Shown piece after piece: positions 21,132-30,952 of a stretch of 64,000 bases of DNA. The first letter of the stretch is position 1; every line of letters begins with the position of its first letter. The position numbers and the translations under genes are program-made. This DNA comes from JADKHR01 sp041917295 (GTDB lineage Bacteria > Elusimicrobiota > Elusimicrobia > FEN-1173): NCBI GenBank assembly GCA_041917295.1, contig JAYRXX010000073.1, positions 1 through 64,000 on the forward strand, given 5' to 3'. Below the pieces are notes generated by a model. It searched no databases. It was not told the origin of the DNA and saw only the letters and a program-made list of their open reading frames with translations.

Positions 21132-24100
21132 TTATTCGGCGACAGAAAAATAACGGGCCTGGGGGTGATGGAAAACCAGGGCGGACACGCTGGCTTCGGG
21201 TTCCATCATGTCGTTTTCGGTCAAATTCACTCCGATGCAAGCGGGGTCCAACAGACGAAACAGTTTGCGCTGATCTTCCAGGTTCGGACAGGCGGGGTAT
21301 CCGAAACTCACCCGCACGCCCCGGTACTTGGTTTGAAATTTGTCGGACATCGTGAGGGCCGGCCCGTCCGGAAAACCCCACATGGCGCGGAGACGTTCGT
21401 GCAACAATTCCGCGAACGCTTCCGCCGATTCGATGGCCACCGCTTGAACCACATGGGATTTAAGATAATCGCCCTTCTCCCGCCAATCCCGGGACAGTTC
21501 CAAGATCCCCTGGCCGCAGGTCACAACAAAAAACGCCACGAAATCTTTTTTCCCGCTGGCCGCCGGCCGCACGAAATCGGCCAGGCACAACCCTTCCCCC
21601 GCGGACTGGCGAGGAAACGTAAAGTCCGCCGTGGGGTTTGTTTGGCCGAGGGTTTCATACACCCGGAGCGTCTCGGCCTCGCTGTCGGCGCAAAAAAATC
21701 GCCAGACCGCCCGGGGTTTGATCAATCCCCGGGCCAAAATGTCCCCCTGCAGGTCCGTGACGGCCCGGTGAAGTTTGACCGCTTTTTCGTCGCCGGCGTC
21801 CAACTGTTTTTGGAGCGTGCCGCGCAGGCCCAAATGTTTTCCGTACAACATCACCGGATTGATGTAGCGGAAAATATCTTCCACCCGCGCGTCGTCCCAC
21901 ACATGGGGTTTCAAATCCGGCGGCAAGGGGGAGTCCGCGTCGTGCCCGATAACCGCCCGCGCCGCGTCGGACACGCGCCGAGCGGCCGGCGCGGCCCGCA
22001 GTTCGGATTGACGGGTCCGGTTGGCGTCCACCAACTTTTCCCGGGACCCCTTTTCCATCAGCCGGTTGGCCATGTCGAGACCCGCCATGGCGTCTTTGGC
22101 GTAAAAAACGTCCCCCCCGTAAGCCGGAGAAATTTTGGTGGACGTAAACTTTTCCGACAGGGCCGCTCCCCCCACCAACACCGGAACCCGCACCCCCGCG
22201 ACCTTCATGTCCTCGGCGGTGGCCACCATCTGCTGGGCCGATTTCACCAACAGGCCCGACAGCCCCACCATATCGGGCCGGTGTTCTTGGACCGCCCGAA
22301 TCAAATCTTCCGGCGGACATTTGATGCCCAAATCGATGACGCGAAACCCGTTGTTTTTGAGAATGATGTGGACGAGGTTTTTTCCGATGTCATGGACGTC
22401 GCCTTTGACCGTGGCCAACACCATCGTGCCCCGGGCGGCCGCGTCGGCCTTGCTCATGTGGGGTTCCAGATGGGCCACCGCCGCTTTCATCACCTCGGCC
22501 GATTGAAGCACTTCCGCCACAATCATTTCGTTTTTGGCGAACAGGCGGCCCACCGTGTCCATTCCTTTCATCAACGGCCCGTTCACGATGGCCAAGGGGG
22601 CCATTCGGCGCTCTCCTTCCAAAAGCGAGTCGAGATCAGCGAACAGTCCCTCCTTGGACCCGTCCACAACATTTTGAGCGATTCGTTCTTCCGGTGTGGC
22701 ATGTCGAACGGGCGCTGTTTTTTGGACGGCCGATTTGCCCCGGAAATGGGCGGTGAACCGTTCCACCGCGCCTTTCGAGTCCTCAGGCGAGGCGAACAAA
22801 ACCGACCGGGCCAGTTCAATTTCGGGGGCCGGAATCGAGGCGTATCGCGCCAATTTTTCCGCGTTCACAATGGCGAAATCCAAACCCGCTTGAACACAAT
22901 CGTGCAGAAACACGGCGTTCATCACCTCCCGGCCCGCTTCCGGCAACCCGAACGACACGTTGCTGACGCCCAAAATGGTTTTGCACCGGGGGAACGCCGC
23001 CTTGATCAACCGAACGCCCTCAATGGTTTCCCGGGCGGACCCGATGTAATTTTTGTCCCCCGTGGCCGCCGGAAATACGAGTGGATCAAATACGATGTCT
23101 TCGGGGAGCAACCCTCTTTTTTCAACAAGGAGGGCGAACGCCCTCCGGGCCACGGCGAGTTTGCGATCGCGGGTGACGGCCATGCCCTGGGCTTTGTCTT
23201 CGTCGATGCAACCCACCACCACGGCCGCGCCGTAATCGCGAATTAACCGGGCCACATGGGCAAACCGCTCTTCCCCATCTTCCAAGTTCACAGAATTGAT
23301 CACCGATCTGCCCGGGCACAGTTTAAGCGCCGCTTCCATCACCGCCGGGTCGGTGCTGTCAATCATGAGCGGCGTTTTAACCTTTTTGGTCAAATGCCTC
23401 AAAAACGCCTCCATATCGGATTTTTCGTTGCGGTCCGGGTTCGCCAAACACACATCGATCACGGGCGCGCCGGCCCGGGCCTGTTTTCGGCCAATTTCCG
23501 AGGCCTCCTCGAATTGGCCGGCCACGATCATTTCTTTAAACTTGCGGCTTCCGATCACGTTGGTCCGCTCGCCCACGGCCACGGGCCGCATATCGTCGGT
23601 CACCACCAACGGGTCCAATCCGGACAAGGAAAAACGCGCGGGGACGGGGGGCCGTCGGGGCTTCTTGCCGTCGGCCATGCGCGCGATCAACCGGATGTGT
23701 TCCGGTGTGGTGCCGCAACAACCGCCCAGGAGGTTGACCCAGCCGTTGTCCACAAACCGTTCCAGTTTGCGGGCGATCATGTCCGGCGTTTCGTTATACC
23801 GTCCTTCTTCGTCGGGCAACCCCGCGTTGGGGTAACAGGACACACCCCATCGACAGATTTCCGACAACGTACGAATGTGATCGGCCATGAAATCCGGCCC
23901 GGTGGCGCAGTTGATGCCGAACGTGAACAGGTTCCGTTGTTGGAAAGAATAATAGAGGGCTTCAATGCCTTGCCCGGCCAGGGTGGTGCCCATCATCTCA
24001 ATGGTGGCCGAAACGCTGACGGGAACCGTTCGCCCGGCATCGGCCATGGCCCGGTCCAACCCGATCAAGGCGGCTTTGATGTTCAGGCTGTCTTGGCAGG

Positions 24101-24581
24101 TTTCCACCAAAAACAGGTCCACGCCGCCGTCCAAAAGGCCGCGGCCCTGGACTTGAAAATTTTCCACCAACTGATCGAACGTGGCCCCGCCGGTGACAAA
24201 AAGGGATTTGGTGGTGGGGCCCACGGACCCCGCCACGAACCGCGGCTTGTTCGTCGTGGAATGTTTTGCGGCGACGGATTTGGCCAGGCGGGCGGCCGCC
24301 AAATTGAGGTCATGGGCCTTGTCGGCCAATCCGTATTCGGCCAAGACCAGGGGGGTCGACCCGAAACTGTTGGTCTCTATGATGTCGGCCCCCGCCGCCA
24401 GATACGATTCATGGACCGCGGCGATGGCTTCCGGTTTGGATAAAACCAAATGTTCGTTGCACCCTTCCAGAGCCGGCCCGCCGAAATCCGCCGCCGTCAA
24501 ATTCATCTTTTGAAGGGCGGTGCCCGTGGCGCCGTCCAAAATCAAAATTTTTTCCCGCACCAATTCGTTGAGCGTGTTCAT
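21132..24581 (-). CDS. metH: Cobalamin-dependent methionine synthase
   Basis: Transfers a methyl group from methyltetrahydrofolate to homocysteine via cobalamin. All four modules are present in 1149 residues. The homocysteine domain has its zinc site including LGGCCGTTPEHI, and the pterin domain includes VGERTNVIGSRKF. The cobalamin domain has DVHDIGKN with the ligand His and VGLSGLLVKS. The reactivation domain carries RVSFGYPACP. ATG 24581 is chosen because the ORF's upstream start lies in the -10 box. There is no riboswitch in the short upstream gap. Confidence 0.97.
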   Translation of the reverse strand: MNTLNELVREKILILDGATGTALQKMNLTAADFGGPALEGCNEHLVLSKPEAIAAVHESYLAAGADIIETNSFGSTPLVLAEYGLADKAHDLNLAAARLAKSVAAKHSTTNKPRFVAGSVGPTTKSLFVTGGATFDQLVENFQVQGRGLLDGGVDLFLVETCQDSLNIKAALIGLDRAMADAGRTVPVSVSATIEMMGTTLAGQGIEALYYSFQQRNLFTFGINCATGPDFMADHIRTLSEICRWGVSCYPNAGLPDEEGRYNETPDMIARKLERFVDNGWVNLLGGCCGTTPEHIRLIARMADGKKPRRPPVPARFSLSGLDPLVVTDDMRPVAVGERTNVIGSRKFKEMIVAGQFEEASEIGRKQARAGAPVIDVCLANPDRNEKSDMEAFLRHLTKKVKTPLMIDSTDPAVMEAALKLCPGRSVINSVNLEDGEERFAHVARLIRDYGAAVVVGCIDEDKAQGMAVTRDRKLAVARRAFALLVEKRGLLPEDIVFDPLVFPAATGDKNYIGSARETIEGVRLIKAAFPRCKTILGVSNVSFGLPEAGREVMNAVFLHDCVQAGLDFAIVNAEKLARYASIPAPEIELARSVLFASPEDSKGAVERFTAHFRGKSAVQKTAPVRHATPEERIAQNVVDGSKEGLFADLDSLLEGERRMAPLAIVNGPLMKGMDTVGRLFAKNEMIVAEVLQSAEVMKAAVAHLEPHMSKADAAARGTMVLATVKGDVHDIGKNLVHIILKNNGFRVIDLGIKCPPEDLIRAVQEHRPDMVGLSGLLVKSAQQMVATAEDMKVAGVRVPVLVGGAALSEKFTSTKISPAYGGDVFYAKDAMAGLDMANRLMEKGSREKLVDANRTRQSELRAAPAARRVSDAARAVIGHDADSPLPPDLKPHVWDDARVEDIFRYINPVMLYGKHLGLRGTLQKQLDAGDEKAVKLHRAVTDLQGDILARGLIKPRAVWRFFCADSEAETLRVYETLGQTNPTADFTFPRQSAGEGLCLADFVRPAASGKKDFVAFFVVTCGQGILELSRDWREKGDYLKSHVVQAVAIESAEAFAELLHERLRAMWGFPDGPALTMSDKFQTKYRGVRVSFGYPACPNLEDQRKLFRLLDPACIGVNLTENDMMEPEASVSALVFHHPQARYFSVAE

Positions 24582-24589
24582 GGGACGGT

Positions 24590-24598
24590 ATGATACCA
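24590..24598 (-). promoter_or_regulatory. Extended -10 box of metH
   Basis: On the minus strand TGG-TATCAT (24598-24590) ends 8 nt before the ATG at 24581. No Shine-Dalgarno sequence is possible, so metH is probably translated from a leaderless mRNA. Confidence 0.5.
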
Positions 24599-24614
24599 AA
24601 CTCCGCTCACCCGT

Positions 24615-27521
24615 TCACGGCAAAACGCGGACCTCCCCCCAGGCGGGGTGGGTGGGATCGATCTCGCGGGCCTTTCGAAACTGTTCCTCCGCGTGATCGC
24701 TCTTGCCCGCATCGCGATAGTAAAATCCCAGATTCAACCGCGGGGTCACGTATGTCGGATCCAATTCAATGGCCCGGAGAAAGTGCCTCTCGGCCGCGTC
24801 TCCCTGTCCGACCGCCAGATAGAGAGTCGCTATGTTGTTGTGGGATTTGGCCGAATCCGGGTTGTAAACCAAGGCTTGCTGATACTGTTCGATGGCCGCG
24901 TCCCACTTTTTTTCCCGCCGAAACCGTTCCCCTTTTTCTCGAAACAAATAGTCCAACAGGGTTTTGGGCCCCCGGCCCTGGGGATTCATCGCCAGCGATT
25001 TTTGATACAAGTTCATGGCCGCGTCCCGGGCCCCGTTTAATTGGGCCAGCTGGCCTTCCAGCAACGGGCCGGTGGCCTCGTAAAGGGCTTTCAGGGCGGA
25101 TTCCATCGACGGTCGATCCGCCGCCGTGTTTTCTCCAAAAACCAACCGGGGCGCGACGGGCGTCCGACGTTCAACCACGTCCCGAAAGTTCAACATCCAA
25201 GATCCCTCGCGGCCGATGTGGCGCAGACGGGGAACACTATATTCAATCAGGGGAGTGCGGTCGGTGTTCAAAGGCCCGTCTCGTCCGGCGAAATCCAGCA
25301 GGTCTTCTTCCGCCATCAGAAAACAGTTCAACACGTCCAGCGGGCTTTCGATCCCGATCAAACGCAAGTCGTCCGCCACCGCCGGCGCGCGAGATCCCTG
25401 CACCCATCGATCGACCGGTATGGAGAACGGCTCGGACGATCCCACCAAAATGGTGTAGGGATTGACGTTGGTGTTCACGTACCACAAGCTGGCGTGGGGA
25501 AACACGGCCGCAAACGATCGAAGGATGAGGCGGTAATCGTCCTGGGACAAACTGTAGAGCGGAAACCAAAACGACATCATCCCGCCGGGGTTCAACCCCT
25601 CTTTGCATTTTTGAAAATAGTCCACCGAATACAAAGCGCCGTTGCCCGCGTAAGTCGGGTGAATGGAATCCGACATAATCAGGTCGTATTTTCGATTCAT
25701 TTTTTTTACGTAGTTGACGGCGTCGTCGTGAATAATTTTAAGCCGAGGCTCGCGGAGGATGTCGTGGTTCTGGTCCCGAAAAAAAGGCGCGGCGTCCATC
25801 ACGGAATCGCAGATTTCCACGCAATGGATTTCCTCCACGTCCCGATGGCGGGCGATGGAATACAACGATCCGCCCGATCCGAACCCCACCTGCAAAACGC
25901 TCCGGGGCGATCCGAACAACAGGAGGGGCAGATGGGCTTGCATCTTTTGGGTGTTTTCGTATTCGTAGGCGGTGCCGGCCACGCTTTTACCGTTGATCTC
26001 CAGCAATCGCTCTCCGGTTTTGATTCGGCGGACGGTCACGACGGCGGCGGGATCTTCCTTGTAAAACAACAGGTCCCGGGCGCCGTAATTTTTTTGCAGG
26101 AACGTTGCGGTCGACAAAATCAGCGGTTTTTCCCACGCCAACGCCCACGCGGCCAGCACGGCGAACACGCCCGCCGCCGCGCCCGCCCAACGCCGGGCGT
26201 GGGGGGCCTCGTTTTGGTTCCACGCCAAATACATTCCGATGCCCACGGGAAGGCCCGCCACCACCAACAGACTTTTTTGAATCCCCAGCAGGGGCAAAAG
26301 AACGAACCCCGCCGCCAGCGAACCGGCGATGGCCCCCACGGTGTTCACCGCGTAGGCGTTTCCCAGGCGCGCGCCGAGAACGGGCCATTCGCGGACGGTC
26401 ATTTTGACGATCAGGGGAAACGACACGCCCATCAAAAAAGTGGGGACAAACAAAACAGGCACGGTTGTGGCGAAATAGGACAAACCGAAGGGTGCCCCTT
26501 CACCGGCCCACATCGCCCACCGTTCGGCCAAACGCCACCGGTCCACCCGGTGAAACAGGGGAACCGTCAACGCTCCCCAGGCGCCAATGCCCCACTGGAG
26601 AATAGCCAGCTTGAAAGACAACTGGTTTTCCCACCGCAAGAACCGCGACCAAACAAATCCGCCCATCCCCAACCCCGCCAAAAACGTGGCCAACATGGCC
26701 GAATAGGAATAAACCGTGTTGTCCACAAAAAGGGCCAAGCCCTTGGTCCACAAAATTTGAAACGCCAAAGAGGCAAAGCCCGTCAGAAAAAAGACCACCA
26801 TCCAAACCAGTGGAGGCGCCTCTCCGCGGGTCTGATTCAATGAAAGAGTTGACGGCGGGGTGGGTGCCTGTGTAAACCGGTCCATTCCCAACGCCAGGAG
26901 GCCGGCCAGGATGTTGAGGCCCGCCGCCAACAAAACAGTCCGATCAAGGCCGTAACGGCCGACCAGGATAAATCCCGCCAGGTAAGCCCCCCCCACGGCG
27001 CCCACGATGTTGACGCTGTACAACGATCCCACGTCGGTCCCGATCCGATCGGCTCGGCGCGCGATGTGTTTGCTGATGGCCGGAAGAGTGGCGCCCATCA
27101 GCGTGGTGGGAACAAGAAGAGGAACAAACGACAAGGCAAACCGGCTCAACACGCCCACAAGCGGGCTGTTCGGAAATTGGGCATACACGGCGACGTAGAT
27201 CCATTCCGAGGCCTTGAGAGCCAACGGCACCAGGAGGGCCGACAGGGCGATACCGGCTTCCAGCCAGGCGTAAGCCCGCAACGGGTGACGAACCCGGTCG
27301 ACCCATCGGCCGAACGCCCACCCGCCCAAAGCCAGTCCCGTCATGAACGCCGACACCACGACGGCCATGGCGTGGACCGTGGCCCCGAACGCGCTGGCCA
27401 TCATTCGGATCCACACCACCTCATACATCAGCCCGGCCATGCCGGAGATAAAAAACAGGCCCATCGCCAACGGCAAAGTGATCGACGTCACGGTCCACCC
27501 TCCAAGAAGAAATTGAGCCAT
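24615..27521 (-). CDS. MFS-like membrane domain fused to spermidine synthase-like domain with TPRs
   Basis: A 968-residue fusion. Residues ~10-450 are about a dozen hydrophobic helices beginning FFISGMAGLMYEVVWIRMM, as in fused MFS/spermidine synthases. Residues ~500-740 form an aminopropyltransferase-like Rossmann domain with LQVGFGSGGSLYSIARH and the acidic IMSDSIHPTYAGNGALYS. The last ~180 residues contain TPRs (NPDSAKSHNNIATLYLAVGQ). The true substrate of such fusions is unknown. GTG 27491 with GGAGGG upstream is an alternative start. Confidence 0.85.
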   Translation of the reverse strand: MAQFLLGGWTVTSITLPLAMGLFFISGMAGLMYEVVWIRMMASAFGATVHAMAVVVSAFMTGLALGGWAFGRWVDRVRHPLRAYAWLEAGIALSALLVPLALKASEWIYVAVYAQFPNSPLVGVLSRFALSFVPLLVPTTLMGATLPAISKHIARRADRIGTDVGSLYSVNIVGAVGGAYLAGFILVGRYGLDRTVLLAAGLNILAGLLALGMDRFTQAPTPPSTLSLNQTRGEAPPLVWMVVFFLTGFASLAFQILWTKGLALFVDNTVYSYSAMLATFLAGLGMGGFVWSRFLRWENQLSFKLAILQWGIGAWGALTVPLFHRVDRWRLAERWAMWAGEGAPFGLSYFATTVPVLFVPTFLMGVSFPLIVKMTVREWPVLGARLGNAYAVNTVGAIAGSLAAGFVLLPLLGIQKSLLVVAGLPVGIGMYLAWNQNEAPHARRWAGAAAGVFAVLAAWALAWEKPLILSTATFLQKNYGARDLLFYKEDPAAVVTVRRIKTGERLLEINGKSVAGTAYEYENTQKMQAHLPLLLFGSPRSVLQVGFGSGGSLYSIARHRDVEEIHCVEICDSVMDAAPFFRDQNHDILREPRLKIIHDDAVNYVKKMNRKYDLIMSDSIHPTYAGNGALYSVDYFQKCKEGLNPGGMMSFWFPLYSLSQDDYRLILRSFAAVFPHASLWYVNTNVNPYTILVGSSEPFSIPVDRWVQGSRAPAVADDLRLIGIESPLDVLNCFLMAEEDLLDFAGRDGPLNTDRTPLIEYSVPRLRHIGREGSWMLNFRDVVERRTPVAPRLVFGENTAADRPSMESALKALYEATGPLLEGQLAQLNGARDAAMNLYQKSLAMNPQGRGPKTLLDYLFREKGERFRREKKWDAAIEQYQQALVYNPDSAKSHNNIATLYLAVGQGDAAERHFLRAIELDPTYVTPRLNLGFYYRDAGKSDHAEEQFRKAREIDPTHPAWGEVRVLP

Positions 27522-27610
27522 CGGAATCCTACAAAAAAACCCCTTGAAAAAAAATCAATCCGGGGATAGGCTTGGACGGCTGTGTTTGACAACGCGCGAA
27601 AGGAGATCGT

Positions 27611-28018
27611 ATGGCCCTCATCAATTGGAACCCCAGCTACAGCGTTAAAATCGGGGAAATCGACACCCAACATCAAAAGTTAATCGCCATGATGAACGAC
27701 ATGAACGAAGCCATGGCCAAAGGAAAAGGCAAAGACGTGGTGGGGCCGATTATTGACGGGATGATCTCCTACACGAAAGTTCATTTTTCCAAAGAAGAGA
27801 TGTTGTTTGACAAATACAACTATCCGGACGCGCCCGGACACAAACAACAACACGCGGCGTTTGTCAAAAAGGTGACGGAATTTCGGGACAGCTACGAGAA
27901 AAATCAACTCAGTCTGACCGTCAACGTCATGAATTTCCTGGCCGACTGGTGGGTCAACCACATCTGCGGCACCGACCGGAAGTATTCGGATTTTTTCAAT
28001 AAACTCGGCGTTAAATAG
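27611..28018 (+). CDS. Bacteriohemerythrin 1
   Basis: A 135-residue oxygen-binding four-helix di-iron protein. Iron ligands are in EIDTQHQKLI, HFSKEEMLF, HKQQHAAFV and the C-terminal HICGTDRKYSDF, the full His/Asp/Glu set. ATG follows AAAGGAG with good spacing. It is followed after 9 nt by a close paralogue; together they would store or sense oxygen in the cytoplasm. Confidence 0.95.
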   Translation: MALINWNPSYSVKIGEIDTQHQKLIAMMNDMNEAMAKGKGKDVVGPIIDGMISYTKVHFSKEEMLFDKYNYPDAPGHKQQHAAFVKKVTEFRDSYEKNQLSLTVNVMNFLADWWVNHICGTDRKYSDFFNKLGVK

Positions 28019-28027
28019 GAGAATCCC

Positions 28028-28435
28028 ATGCCCCTCATCCAGTGGAGCCCCAGCTACAGCGTAAAAATAGGCGAGATCGACACGCAACATCAAAAACTCA
28101 TCACGATGATCAACGAGTTAAACGACGCCATGCTTAAAGGCAAGGCCAAAGACATTCTTTCCCCGCTCATCGATGGATTGATTGCCTACACGCAGGTTCA
28201 CTTCTCCAAAGAAGAAATGCTGTTTGACAAATACAAGTATCCCGACACGGCCGCCCACAAAGAGGAACACGCCGCGTTTGTTAAAAAGGTGTCGGAATTT
28301 CGAGAAGGGTTCAAGAAAGGCAACATGAGCCTGACCATCAACATCATGGATTTCTTGAGCAACTGGTTGACCAAACACATCTGCGGAACCGATAAAAAAT
28401 ACTCGGATTTCCTGAACAAAAACGGCGTCAAGTAA
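28028..28435 (+). CDS. Bacteriohemerythrin 2
   Basis: Tandem paralogue of the preceding gene, also 135 residues, with roughly 70% identical residues by eye. Ligand motifs are EIDTQHQKLI, HFSKEEMLF, HKEEHAAFV and HICGTDKKYSDF. GGAGAA at 28018-28023 serves as ribosome-binding site. Its end overlaps glgP tail to tail by 8 bp. Confidence 0.95.
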   Translation: MPLIQWSPSYSVKIGEIDTQHQKLITMINELNDAMLKGKAKDILSPLIDGLIAYTQVHFSKEEMLFDKYKYPDTAAHKEEHAAFVKKVSEFREGFKKGNMSLTINIMDFLSNWLTKHICGTDKKYSDFLNKNGVK

Positions 28436-30866
28436 GTTTTATCTTCCAAATCTCCCGGGCGTAATCGCGGATGGAGCGGTCGGACGAAAACCGGCCGGCT
28501 CCGGCCACGTTAAGGATTGATTTTTCTCCCCAGAGGGATCGATCCGCGTAGGTCCGGTTCACGGCGTCTTGGGCGTCCAGGTACGAAGCGAAATCCGCCA
28601 ACACCAGGAACGGGTCCCGATACAACAGGGTGTCCACCAAGGGGCGGAACAGGCCTCGGTCGTTGGGCGATAAAAAGCCCGACGAGACGAAGTCCAACAC
28701 TTCCGAGAGCCGTGGGTCCGCCTCGTAGAATCGGCGCGGTTCGTATCCCCCCCGCCACAGGGCGTCCACTTCCGAAACGGTTTTGCCGAACAGGAAGAAA
28801 TTCGCCGGGCCCACCGCGTCGCGGATTTCCACGTTGGCTCCGTCCAAGGTGCCGATGGTGAGCGCGCCGTTGAGCGTGAACTTCATGTTGCCGGTGCCCG
28901 AGGCTTCTTTTCCCGCGGTGGAGATTTGTTCGGACAACTCCGCCGCCGGATAAATCACCTCGCCGTGCTTCACGTTGAAGTCGGGGAAAAACACCACCCG
29001 ATAGGTGTCGCGGGTGGCGGGGTCGCGGTTGACCGCGTCGGCCACGGCGTTGATGAACCGGATCATTAATTTCGCCATGAAATAGCCCGGCGCCGCTTTG
29101 CCGCCGAACACAAACGTCCGAGGCACCGGCGTCAGGCGGGGATTCTCTTTTAAATCCAAATAGCATCGAAGAACGTGAAGCGCGTTCAAGTGTTGGCGTT
29201 TGTATTCGTGAATTCGTTTGACCTGAACGTCAAACAAACTATCGGGGTTGACCACAATGCCCGTGCGGTCCAAAATCAGTCCGGCCAAGCGCCGCTTGTT
29301 GTGGGTTTTTACGTCGTTCCAGCGCGCGCGGTACGCGGCATCGGCGGCAAACGAGGCCAAACGGGGCAATTCCTGCTCCGATCGAAGGATCCACGAATCG
29401 CCGATGGCCTCGCTGATTAAGTGGGTCAACCCGGGATTGGCCGAGGCCACAAACCGCCGGGGCGTCACGCCGTTTGTGACGTTTACAATTTTGTTGGGCA
29501 TTAAATAATGGAAGTCCCGGAGAACATCTTTTTTTAACAAATCGGTGTGGAGTTGAGCCACGCCGTTGATGGCCCGGCTTCCCACGGCAGCCAAGTGGGC
29601 CATGCGAACATACCGTTCCCCCCCCTCGTCGATCAACGACACCCGGCGAATCAAATCCGCGTCGCCGGGATGATCCCGGCGAACCTCGTCCAGAAATCGC
29701 CGGTTGATTTCGTAAATAATTTCCAGATGCCGTGGCAGGAGGGACCCGAACAGGCCCACCGACCATTTCTCAAGGGCTTCCGGCAAGAGGGTATGGTTGG
29801 TGTACCCGAACGTTTCCCGAACAATGTTCCAGGATTCCTCCCATTCCATGCCGTGGACGTCCACAAACAAACGCATCAGTTCCGCCACGGCCACGCTGGG
29901 GTGGGTGTCGTTGAGCTGAACGGCGAACTTTTTGTGAAACTGCGTGAGCGGGTTTTTGAGGGCCATGTTGACCCGGATTAAATCCTGGAGCGTGCAGGAC
30001 ACGAAAAAATACTGTTGCTCGAGCCGAAGCCGTTTTCCTTCCGGCGCGTCGTCGTTGGGATAGAGGACTTTGGAAATGTTTTCGGAAGTGATTTTATCGT
30101 GCACCGCCCGGTAGTAGTCGCCGCTGTTGAAGGCGGCGAAATCGAACGATTCCACCGCTTCCGCTTTCCACAAACGCAACAGCGCCGCGCTGGGCGACCG
30201 ATACCCCGTCATGGGCGTGTCGTAGGCCACTCCGTTGACGACCCAGTTGGGCACCCACCGGGTGCGCAACCGTCCCGATTCGTTGTGGACGGTTTCGGTG
30301 TGGCCGCCGAACCCCACGGTGAACGCGATTTCCGGATGGGGGATTTCCCACGGATTTCCGTGTTTAAGCCATTTGTCGGTCACTTCCACCTGGGCGCCGT
30401 TGCGAATTTGCTGGTCAAAAATTCCGAACTCGTAGCGGATCCCGTATCCTTTGGCCGGAATGCCCAACGTGGCCAAAGAATCCAAAAAACACGCCGCCAA
30501 CCGACCCAACCCGCCGTTGCCCAAACCCGGTTCTTCTTCCTGATCCAAGATTTGTTCCAGGTCCAGCCCCAGACCCGCCATGGCCGCCTCCACGGCGGGG
30601 CGCAAATTCAAATTCAAGATGTGGTTGCGCAGATGAGGGCCCAGCAAAAACTCCGCCGACAAATAAGCCACCAACCGGCCGTCGGGTTTTCTTAAACGGC
30701 CCATCACGTAATCCATGGACCCATAGACTTTTTCGCGCACGGTCAAGGCGAGGGCCTGGTACCAATCGTTTTTGGAAGCGTATTCGGGGGTGCGGCCGCT
30801 GGTGGTGCGCAGGTTGCGCACAAGGATTTCCTTAATATCGTCGTGGGGCGAATCGTGAGTTGTCAT
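28428..30866 (-). CDS. glgP: Glycogen/starch/alpha-glucan phosphorylase
   Basis: Releases glucose-1-phosphate from glycogen. The 812-residue classical GT35 enzyme has NGGLGRLAACFLDSLATL, DTHPSVAVAELMR, VTNGVTPRRF and QVKRIHEYKRQHLN. The pyridoxal-phosphate site is EASGTGNMKFTLNGALTIGT. Length is normal. This is the second GT35 protein in the window, so the two probably differ in substrate or regulation. Confidence 0.97.
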   Translation of the reverse strand: MTTHDSPHDDIKEILVRNLRTTSGRTPEYASKNDWYQALALTVREKVYGSMDYVMGRLRKPDGRLVAYLSAEFLLGPHLRNHILNLNLRPAVEAAMAGLGLDLEQILDQEEEPGLGNGGLGRLAACFLDSLATLGIPAKGYGIRYEFGIFDQQIRNGAQVEVTDKWLKHGNPWEIPHPEIAFTVGFGGHTETVHNESGRLRTRWVPNWVVNGVAYDTPMTGYRSPSAALLRLWKAEAVESFDFAAFNSGDYYRAVHDKITSENISKVLYPNDDAPEGKRLRLEQQYFFVSCTLQDLIRVNMALKNPLTQFHKKFAVQLNDTHPSVAVAELMRLFVDVHGMEWEESWNIVRETFGYTNHTLLPEALEKWSVGLFGSLLPRHLEIIYEINRRFLDEVRRDHPGDADLIRRVSLIDEGGERYVRMAHLAAVGSRAINGVAQLHTDLLKKDVLRDFHYLMPNKIVNVTNGVTPRRFVASANPGLTHLISEAIGDSWILRSEQELPRLASFAADAAYRARWNDVKTHNKRRLAGLILDRTGIVVNPDSLFDVQVKRIHEYKRQHLNALHVLRCYLDLKENPRLTPVPRTFVFGGKAAPGYFMAKLMIRFINAVADAVNRDPATRDTYRVVFFPDFNVKHGEVIYPAAELSEQISTAGKEASGTGNMKFTLNGALTIGTLDGANVEIRDAVGPANFFLFGKTVSEVDALWRGGYEPRRFYEADPRLSEVLDFVSSGFLSPNDRGLFRPLVDTLLYRDPFLVLADFASYLDAQDAVNRTYADRSLWGEKSILNVAGAGRFSSDRSIRDYAREIWKIKLT

Positions 30867-30917
30867 GGTGTCGTCTCCTGTTCGGCTCTGTCAGTTATCG
30901 GAAAATCATTGATTTTC

Positions 30918-30946
30918 TTGACAGGTCAACGGCTCCTCCCTATAAT
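30918..30946 (+). promoter_or_regulatory. Perfect consensus promoter of the M23 peptidase gene
   Basis: TTGACA (30918-30923), 17-bp spacer, TATAAT (30941-30946): both hexamers are exact. The ATG at 30953 begins 6 nt later, so transcription should start on or beside the initiation codon. This is the clearest leaderless example in the window and fixes the gene start. Confidence 0.85.
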
Positions 30947-30952
30947 TTCCCG

